DNA from: Actinomycetota bacterium
Lineage (GTDB): Bacteria; Actinomycetota; Actinomycetes; Nanopelagicales; Nanopelagicaceae
Reading direction: 5' to 3'
NCBI GenBank assembly: GCA_009698815.1
Contig: WLPJ01000003.1
Span: 62,001-126,000, forward strand
Length of the DNA: 64,000 nucleotides
Under the pieces are notes generated by a model. The model did no database searches and was not told the origin of the DNA. It saw only the letters and a list, made by a program, of their open reading frames with translations. Made by a program: the position numbers and the translations under genes. This document shows, piece after piece, positions 35,738 to 42,053 of the stretch. Numbering within the stretch: the stretch's first letter is position 1; every line of letters begins with the position of its first letter.

Positions 35738-36703
35738 TTAAACCAGGAGGCACGCTGCCTGATGGGTTCCTTTCACTAGCTTTAAATCTGGATCTGCGGT
35801 TGCACAAGCATCGATCGCCACTGGGCAACGTCCCCGGAAGCGACAGCCAACCAGCGCGCTTTTAATTGATTGGAGCTCACCAGATGGCGCAGATGAAATC
35901 TGCGATCCCGAAGTCATCTTTGGGACAGAACTCAAAAGTAGCTTTGTGTACGGGTGCGATGGATTATTGAATACTTGCTCTGTTGGACCAACTTCAACAA
36001 TTCTCCCAAGATACATAACTGCAATTCGGTCGCTGACTTGGCGCACAACTGCAATGTTGTGCGAGATAAATAGCATAGTCAGCCCAAGGTCGCGCTTTAG
36101 GTCCATAAGTAGATTAACGATTGAGGCTTGCACAGAAACATCGAGTGCAGATACAACTTCGTCTGCGATAAGAATCTTGGGTTCAAGCGCTAGGGCACGC
36201 GCAATGCCAATACGTTGACGTTGCCCTCCAGAGAATTGCCGTGGAAAAGAATTAAGTGAATCTTTAGGAAGTCCCACAATTGAAAGTAACTCTTGGCAAC
36301 GCTCTTCTACTTTGTCGGCAGGCACCAGTTTATGAAAATTTATAGCCTCTCGTAATACTTGGCCAACGGTCATACGTGGATTTAAAGATGAGAATGGATC
36401 TTGGAAGACCATCTGGACACTTCTGCGTTCTTCTAGAGTGCGCTCTTCACTAACAACTTTGCCATTTAACGCAATCGTTCCGGCGTTTATGTTGTAGAGA
36501 CCAACGAGAGTTCTTCCAAGTGTGGATTTACCACAACCTGATTCACCAACTAAGCCAAGTGTTTCACCCACTCTTAAATCAAGGCTTACTCCATCTACTG
36601 CAGGAACGCTAAAGGCTTCTTTTTTACGTAGGCGGTCAACAATAGATTGCCGCTTTGTAAAGTGCTTAACGACGTCTTCAGCGGCAATTACTGTTTGGTT
36701 CAT
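35738..36703 (-). CDS. dppF: Dipeptide/oligopeptide ABC importer ATPase (DppF type)
   Basis: One of two ATPases of the peptide importer. 321 residues from ATG 36703, which overlaps the TGA of the preceding ATPase gene (ATGA); a longer frame from 36739 is discounted. Walker A GESGCGKSTLGRTL, Q-loop VFQDPFSSLNPRMTVG, signature FSGGQRQRIGIARALALEP, Walker B ILIADEVVSALDVS. The C-terminal oligopeptide-ABC extension with four cysteines (CRFRGRCPVAIDACATADP) is present, as in DppF/OppF. Gap of 24 bases to the asparaginase-like gene. Confidence 0.93.
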   Translation of the reverse strand: MNQTVIAAEDVVKHFTKRQSIVDRLRKKEAFSVPAVDGVSLDLRVGETLGLVGESGCGKSTLGRTLVGLYNINAGTIALNGKVVSEERTLEERRSVQMVFQDPFSSLNPRMTVGQVLREAINFHKLVPADKVEERCQELLSIVGLPKDSLNSFPRQFSGGQRQRIGIARALALEPKILIADEVVSALDVSVQASIVNLLMDLKRDLGLTMLFISHNIAVVRQVSDRIAVMYLGRIVEVGPTEQVFNNPSHPYTKLLLSSVPKMTSGSQISSAPSGELQSIKSALVGCRFRGRCPVAIDACATADPDLKLVKGTHQAACLLV

Positions 36704-37710
36704 CGAGTTACACCATTCTTGGATTCTTCTGCTGCCCAATTAACATGTTCCGCAGAGTTAAAACATGCACTTTGAGAATTTGCGATAGGTAGAAGTTCAG
36801 GTTCAGATACTGAGCACTGATCTGTTGCGCTAAAGCATCTCGGAGTAAATGGGCAGCCAATAACTTCTTGAGTTAAGTTGGGAGCTTCACCTGAAATTGT
36901 AAAGAGACGATGCACAGATTGATCTGGATCTGGAGCTGCTTTAAGAAGTGAGAATGTATATGGATGAGTTGGTACGCTAAAAGTTTTCTTTACAGATCCT
37001 GATTCGACAAAGCGCCCGGCATACATCACCCGAATGTCATCGCAGAGTTCGTTCACGACGGCAAGGTCGTGGGTAACGAAAACTATTCCGAGGCCAGTAT
37101 TAGTACGAAGTTCACTGAGTAGTCGAAGCACTTGGGCTTGAATAGTTACGTCGAGGGCGGTCGTTGGTTCATCACAGAAAAGAATTTTTGGACTACCAGA
37201 GAGAGCAATTGAAATTGCTACGCGTTGACGTAATCCTCCTGAGAGTTGATGTGGGTAGAGTCCATATCGAGATTCACCGTCTGTAATTCCCACTTTCTCC
37301 ATCAATGAGAGGGCTATTGCTTTTGACTCCTCTTTACTTTTACCTAGACGGTAACGAGGTACTTCTGCGATCTGTTCACCAATTTTTATAACTGGATTAA
37401 GAGCTGCAATAGCATCTTGGAAAATCATCCCTGTGTTATGGGAAAGTAGCGCGCGACGACTTTTATTATCTAGAGTCGCAATATCTTTACCTGCTACAAA
37501 AATTTTACCGGAAGAGATACGCGCATTGTTGGGCAAAAGGCCGAGTATCGCTTTAAGGGTGATGGATTTACCGCTACCTGATTCGCCAACGATGCCAATT
37601 GAGTCGCCCGGATTGATATCAAGTGAGACACCACGAATTGCTTTTAGTAAGCCTCGATCGGTCTTTATTTCTACAGTTAAGTTTTCTACAGAAATTAGTG
37701 GAGTACTCAT
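36700..37710 (-). CDS. dppD: Dipeptide/oligopeptide ABC importer ATPase (DppD type)
   Basis: Second ATPase of the importer, 336 residues. Walker A GESGSGKSITLKAI, Q-loop IFQDAIAALNPVIKIG, signature LSGGLRQRVAISIALSGSP and Walker B ILFCDEPTTALDVT. The C-terminal peptide-importer extension holds the cysteine cluster CPFTPRCFSATDQC. Directly abuts the DppC gene (no spacer). Confidence 0.93.
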   Translation of the reverse strand: MSTPLISVENLTVEIKTDRGLLKAIRGVSLDINPGDSIGIVGESGSGKSITLKAILGLLPNNARISSGKIFVAGKDIATLDNKSRRALLSHNTGMIFQDAIAALNPVIKIGEQIAEVPRYRLGKSKEESKAIALSLMEKVGITDGESRYGLYPHQLSGGLRQRVAISIALSGSPKILFCDEPTTALDVTIQAQVLRLLSELRTNTGLGIVFVTHDLAVVNELCDDIRVMYAGRFVESGSVKKTFSVPTHPYTFSLLKAAPDPDQSVHRLFTISGEAPNLTQEVIGCPFTPRCFSATDQCSVSEPELLPIANSQSACFNSAEHVNWAAEESKNGVTR

Positions 37711-38508
37711 TTAGCGCTCCAAACGTGCAACTAGGCCGTCACCAATTAGTGAAAGAGAGAATCCAACATAGACAACCATCAAACCTGGAAGGGTCGCCAA
37801 CCACCATTGCTCGCTAATGTATCCCTGACCTTCTTGGATCATTGAACCCCATTCGGCTGTTGGTACTGGAACTCCGAGTCCGAGGTAACCAAGTGAAACT
37901 ATGGCCAAGATACTCAAGACAATATCGCTCATCGCAAAAACGATTGATTGTGAAATTACATTTGGCAACATATGGCGGCGAAGAATTCTCGAAGATGGAA
38001 GACCGGTCAGGCGCGCTGCATGAATGTAATCCTGTTCTTTTGCCACAAGCACATTTGCGCGGACGATACGACAGTAAGCCACCCATCCCACCAATGTGAT
38101 CGCAATGATGATGCTCTTGATTCCGGGTCCAAAAATAAACACAAGTGCGATTGCGAGAACATAAAAAGGAAAGGCAATGAAGGTATCGACAACTCGCATA
38201 ATGATGGAGTCTGTTTTGCCGCCACGCCAGCCAGTTAAAAGCCCAAGTGAAACACCGATAATGAATGGCAAAACAACTGCTAGAAGACCAATGGCCAGAT
38301 CTATCCGCGCACCATAGATCAGTCGAGTAAACACGTCGCGACCGAGTGGATCTGTTCCTAGCCAATGTTGTGATGTTGGACCAAGAAGGGTGTTTACATA
38401 ATCTGGTTCGTTTGGATCAAAGCTAGTGATCAGCGGCGCAAATATCGCTGCAAGTACCAGTGCACTAAGAAGTCCAACACCGACGTAAAGTGTTTTTGAG
38501 GATTTCAC
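37711..38508 (-). CDS. dppC: Peptide ABC importer permease (DppC type)
   Basis: Membrane subunit with an N-terminal helix (about 8-28) and a five-helix binding-protein-dependent transport core. 265 residues from GTG, overlapping the dppB stop (GTGA). Marks are LGTDPLGRDVFTRLIYGARIDL (about 49-70) and the EAA-like loop YIHAARLTGLPSSRILRRHMLPNV with the cytoplasmic ATPase-contact glycine. Confidence 0.92.
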   Translation of the reverse strand: MKSSKTLYVGVGLLSALVLAAIFAPLITSFDPNEPDYVNTLLGPTSQHWLGTDPLGRDVFTRLIYGARIDLAIGLLAVVLPFIIGVSLGLLTGWRGGKTDSIIMRVVDTFIAFPFYVLAIALVFIFGPGIKSIIIAITLVGWVAYCRIVRANVLVAKEQDYIHAARLTGLPSSRILRRHMLPNVISQSIVFAMSDIVLSILAIVSLGYLGLGVPVPTAEWGSMIQEGQGYISEQWWLATLPGLMVVYVGFSLSLIGDGLVARLER

Positions 38509-39446
38509 TTCATTACCACCCGTGGATCAAGTGCGGCATGTATCAAGTCAGTGATGAGGCTGACTAATACAACGATAAAAGCGAAATACAAAGTGACGCC
38601 CTGCACGATTGGGTAATCTCGCCGTGCGATTGAATCGATCATTAGTGAACCTGTTCCAGAAATTGCAAAGACACGTTCCACCACGACCATCGATCCAACA
38701 AGGTATGCAATATTGATACCAAGAACTGTGACAGAGGCAATAATTGCGTTACGAAGTACATGTACGCGCGTAATACGTGCTGTAGAAATACCCTTTGCTC
38801 GAGCAGTTAAAACGTAATCAGAATCTAAAATTTCCAGCATGCTGGCACGAAGGCTGCGAATCAATATTGGAGATAACAAGATTGCGATTGTAAGCGATGG
38901 TAAAAATATCGAATGAATTCGCTCAGGGAAGGTCTCGCCAAAACCACTTACTGGAAAGAGTGGGAAGCGCAGGCCAAGTAAAAGAATTAGCATTACGCCA
39001 ACCCATACTTGAGGCATTCCAAGCCCAACGATCGGGATTGCGCGCACGAGTTGATCGCGGAAGGCTCCACGCTTTGAAGCGGCCAAGATCGAAAGTGGCA
39101 GCGCGATCAATATTGAAAGAAGTACGCCACCGAACAAGAGCATTCCCGTTTCAGGTAAGCGTCCCAAGATTAAGCTGGTGACAGATTCGCGGTTGTAGAA
39201 ACTGGTGCCCAGCGAACCGTGAAGTAAATCCCAAATAAAAGCAAAGTACTGAACCAGTAGCGGACGATCAATTCCGAGTTTTTTATTAAGGATCTTTACT
39301 CTTGCATCGGTCGCATTTTGACCAAGTAAAACGTCCGCTGGATCACCCGGAATTAAGTGAACAATTGCGAATACTGCGATGGATATGCCAAAGAGAACGG
39401 GCAACATCTGAAGGAGTCTTTTACCTACATAGGTCAAATAACTCAC
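38505..39446 (-). CDS. dppB: Peptide ABC importer permease (DppB type)
   Basis: 313-residue permease starting at GTG. N-terminal helix with the DppB hallmark MLPVLFGISIAVFAIVHLIPGDPAD (split here as FGISIAVF and HLIPGDPAD), six helices in all, and the EAA-like loop YVLTARAKGISTARITRVHVLRN near 205-227. It follows the binding-protein gene after 89 bases that contain a strong hairpin. Confidence 0.92.
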   Translation of the reverse strand: MSYLTYVGKRLLQMLPVLFGISIAVFAIVHLIPGDPADVLLGQNATDARVKILNKKLGIDRPLLVQYFAFIWDLLHGSLGTSFYNRESVTSLILGRLPETGMLLFGGVLLSILIALPLSILAASKRGAFRDQLVRAIPIVGLGMPQVWVGVMLILLLGLRFPLFPVSGFGETFPERIHSIFLPSLTIAILLSPILIRSLRASMLEILDSDYVLTARAKGISTARITRVHVLRNAIIASVTVLGINIAYLVGSMVVVERVFAISGTGSLMIDSIARRDYPIVQGVTLYFAFIVVLVSLITDLIHAALDPRVVMK

Positions 39447-39481
39447 TTCGATATCACCCGTTCTCTTTTTTAAGCAATTGT

Positions 39482-39507
39482 GCTTACCAGCGTTACCGCT
39501 GGTTAGC
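39482..39507 (-). promoter_or_regulatory. Intercistronic hairpin between peptide-binding protein and permease genes
   Basis: ACCAGCG-TTAC-CGCTGGT, extended by GCT/AGC beyond a T-T mismatch. There is no U-tract directly after it on the minus-strand message, so it looks more like an RNA-stabilising or partial-attenuation hairpin than a full terminator. Such elements often keep the binding protein more abundant than the permease. Confidence 0.6.
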
Positions 39508-39535
39508 TATTTTCTGAAATTAGATAAGAAGTGAA

Positions 39536-41062
39536 TTAACCCTTCTTAACGTCTTCCATTTTGTAGCTGTAGAGAGGGTTCACGAAGAAACCGGTGATCT
39601 TATTGGTCCATGCGTATAGGTAAGGTGGGTTGATGGTGAATGCCATGAAGGCATCATCAGCAACTTGCTTCTGTACGAATGTATAAGCAGCGGCACGAAC
39701 CTTAGGATCAACGTTTGTCTGACCCTTCTTGATCGCTTCATTCACTTTCTTATTGTTGTAATTTGTGAAGTAAGCGCTGGTTCCACCTTCAGGTGTCAAA
39801 CCAAATGTCAATAACTGATCTGGGTCAACGATATCCATTGTCCAACCAGTAATTGTCATTTCATATTCCATCGCCTTTTGGGTTACGCGCTGAACTGATG
39901 GCTCCTGCGCTTTGATGGTCATTGTGATACCAATCTTCTTCAAAGAAGCTTGGAGGATTGAAGCAGTTGCTTCTTGTTTCTTGTCACCACCACGGATCAA
40001 AAGTTCTAATTTAAGACCCTTCTTGTACTTGCTCTTCGCAAGTTCAGCAGCTGCCTTCTTCAGATCGAACTGAACTCCTGGGGAGTTCTTGTCATAGTAG
40101 TTAACACCAGGTGGAAGGAATGAGTTTGATGGAGTTCCTAGACCTGAGTAAACAACTTTGTTGATCGCTGCGCGGTCAACTGCGTATGAAATCGCACGAC
40201 GTACGTTTACATCTGATAGCGCAGGAACCTTGTGGTTGAAGGCTAGGTAGTTTGATGCAGCAGCTGGGAAAATACCAACCTTGATATTTGGAGCGGCCTG
40301 CAGCGACTTGATATTAGTAGCTGGTGGCTCTTCATTGATATCTGCTTGTCCGCCCTTGAGCATGAACTCACGGGTGTTGTCATCTGCTACGTACTTCCAG
40401 GTTACAGAGTTTAGATAAGGCTTGCCTGGCTGCCAGTAACTCTTGTTGGCAACAAGCTTGATTTCAGTTCCTGGTGTCCATTTATCAAAGACAAATGCAC
40501 CGGTACCAATTGGGTCCTTAAAGAATTCAGCTGCAGTCTTGCCGCCGAAGTCTTTTGGCATTATTGAGTTGCTAAAGCAAGCCAAGTCCGCAAGCAATGG
40601 AGCCCATTGGAACTTTGTCTTGATTACAACTGTGTCTGTTGACGGGGCTTCAACGCTTCCAATTGCCTCGTTAATAAATCCCCAGCCTGTTCCAGCTGTT
40701 GCACGATCAAGTGAGAACTTAACGTCAGCGGCAGTCAATGGAGATCCATTGCTGAACTTAACGTCAGTACGAAGCTTGAATGTCCATGTGAGTCCATCTT
40801 TTGATGTTGTGTGGCTCTTAGCCAACCATGGCTCTACACCTTTACCGTCTTTCGTTCCACGGTATAGACCTTCAAAAACTTGCTGTTGAATAAACAGAGA
40901 GTCATTCTGTGCAAGGTCTGGATCGAATGTTGCAAAATCTTGAGAACGAACAAATATCAAATCACCAGTCGGTGACGCATTTGCTGATAGCGGAACTAGA
41001 ACCGTTGCTGCAACAGTTAGCGCTGCAAAAAAAGCACCTAGCGTTTTCTTTCTTGAAACCAT
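39536..41062 (-). CDS. Peptide ABC importer substrate-binding protein, family 5
   Basis: 508 residues. Sec signal peptide (about 1-29, cleavage after ANA) with no lipobox cysteine, which is unusual for an actinobacterial solute-binding protein normally tethered as a lipoprotein. SBP family 5 signature near RTDVKFSNGSPLTAADVKFSLDRA, and the C-terminal TGWTMDIVDPDQLLTF region. Binds di- or oligopeptides outside the membrane and delivers them to DppBCDF. First gene of the 12-gene operon; GGAG about ten bases before the ATG, and an inverted repeat lies further upstream. Confidence 0.92.
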   Translation of the reverse strand: MVSRKKTLGAFFAALTVAATVLVPLSANASPTGDLIFVRSQDFATFDPDLAQNDSLFIQQQVFEGLYRGTKDGKGVEPWLAKSHTTSKDGLTWTFKLRTDVKFSNGSPLTAADVKFSLDRATAGTGWGFINEAIGSVEAPSTDTVVIKTKFQWAPLLADLACFSNSIMPKDFGGKTAAEFFKDPIGTGAFVFDKWTPGTEIKLVANKSYWQPGKPYLNSVTWKYVADDNTREFMLKGGQADINEEPPATNIKSLQAAPNIKVGIFPAAASNYLAFNHKVPALSDVNVRRAISYAVDRAAINKVVYSGLGTPSNSFLPPGVNYYDKNSPGVQFDLKKAAAELAKSKYKKGLKLELLIRGGDKKQEATASILQASLKKIGITMTIKAQEPSVQRVTQKAMEYEMTITGWTMDIVDPDQLLTFGLTPEGGTSAYFTNYNNKKVNEAIKKGQTNVDPKVRAAAYTFVQKQVADDAFMAFTINPPYLYAWTNKITGFFVNPLYSYKMEDVKKG

Positions 41063-41093
41063 TTATGTTTCTCCATATCTCCATTGACATTAA

Positions 41094-41108
41094 AATCGTC
41101 AAACGATT
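41094..41108 (-). promoter_or_regulatory. Palindromic operator (TNGTNNNACNA type) before the peptide operon
   Basis: AATCGT-CAA-ACGATT, a perfect 6-3-6 inverted repeat ending 31 bases before the binding-protein ATG. Its core TCGTCAAACGA fits TNGTNNNACNA, the consensus of many FadR/FCD-subfamily GntR regulators (for example PdhR and LldR). No GntR gene is in this window. Confidence 0.5.
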
Positions 41109-41241
41109 AAAGCCAAAGTTCGACAGTTACCGCCTAGCGCTTTTGGGTGTGGCTAGGCTAGGGCAATACTGGCAAGTACGTAAAATCAATTTTCAATTTA
41201 TATGTCACGTTTTGGTTACGGCCGCAGGCTAGAAGATGGGG

Positions 41242-41934
41242 CTAGAAGAGGGAGTGCCCGCCATCTATTGATAAACACTGTCCAGTAACCCAGTCACTTT
41301 CCTGACTTGTGAAAAACGAAACGCCATTTGCAATATCTTCTGCCTTACCCAAACGCCTTGTTGCAATCCCCGCCTTCAATTTCTCTTGGCCTTCAGCGCC
41401 ATAACTTTCCCATTGGGCAATAGTTGAAGGATTTGAGAGAACAAATCCAGGCGCAATGCAGTTCACGGTAATTCCATACTGGCCAAGCTCATGAGCCATT
41501 TGTCTGGTGAAGCCGATTTGAGCAGCTTTTGCTGTCGCATATGCCTGAATCCCAGTCAGGCTCACGCTCCTACCAGCACCGGATGAGATATTGACGATTC
41601 GGCCCCAGCCGTTGCTTTTCATCCCTTTAATAACTGCGCGTGTGGATAGAAACGTTGTCTGCAAGTTCGCATCAAAAATCACTTTCCAGGCATCATCAGT
41701 GACTTCATCAAGTGGTTTATGCGTCTGTCCTACAACGCCACCTGCGCAATTAACCAGAATGTCCACTTGGCCGATTTTTTGAAAATACTCTTTTACAGCC
41801 TCAGGGTTAGAAAGATCGGCTTGATCGCGATCAACACCATGGACAGTATGTCCACTTTTGAGAAGGGACTCTGCTATCGCACTTCCCATACCGTGCGCTG
41901 TACCGGTGACTACTGCAACTCTTTTAATGTCCAT
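41242..41934 (-). CDS. SDR-family oxidoreductase (FabG-like)
   Basis: 230-residue classical SDR: TGTAHGMGSAIAESL (10-24), aspartate in GVDRD after beta-2, NCAGGVVG in place of NNAG, and the active-site Ser with Tyr-x-x-x-Lys in ISSGAGRSVSLTGIQAYATAK. C-terminal WVTGQCLSIDGGHS. It lies upstream of the peptide operon on the same strand, separated by 179 bases, and diverges from the fusion gene at 42054. Substrate unknown. Confidence 0.83.
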   Translation of the reverse strand: MDIKRVAVVTGTAHGMGSAIAESLLKSGHTVHGVDRDQADLSNPEAVKEYFQKIGQVDILVNCAGGVVGQTHKPLDEVTDDAWKVIFDANLQTTFLSTRAVIKGMKSNGWGRIVNISSGAGRSVSLTGIQAYATAKAAQIGFTRQMAHELGQYGITVNCIAPGFVLSNPSTIAQWESYGAEGQEKLKAGIATRRLGKAEDIANGVSFFTSQESDWVTGQCLSIDGGHSLF

Positions 41935-42053
41935 ACCTCAATGTAACCACTAATAATCTAAATGAGGAAGAGGGCTATGTATTTACAAAGTTAATCCCTA
42001 CTGTTGCCTTATCTCTGAACTTGCCATGAGGTAAAGATGAAAAGGTGAATTTG

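Noticed and set aside
37814-38365. 183-codon minus-strand frame inside dppC
   Set aside because: Cys/Ser/Arg-rich out-of-frame shadow of a clear permease gene; no ribosome site.
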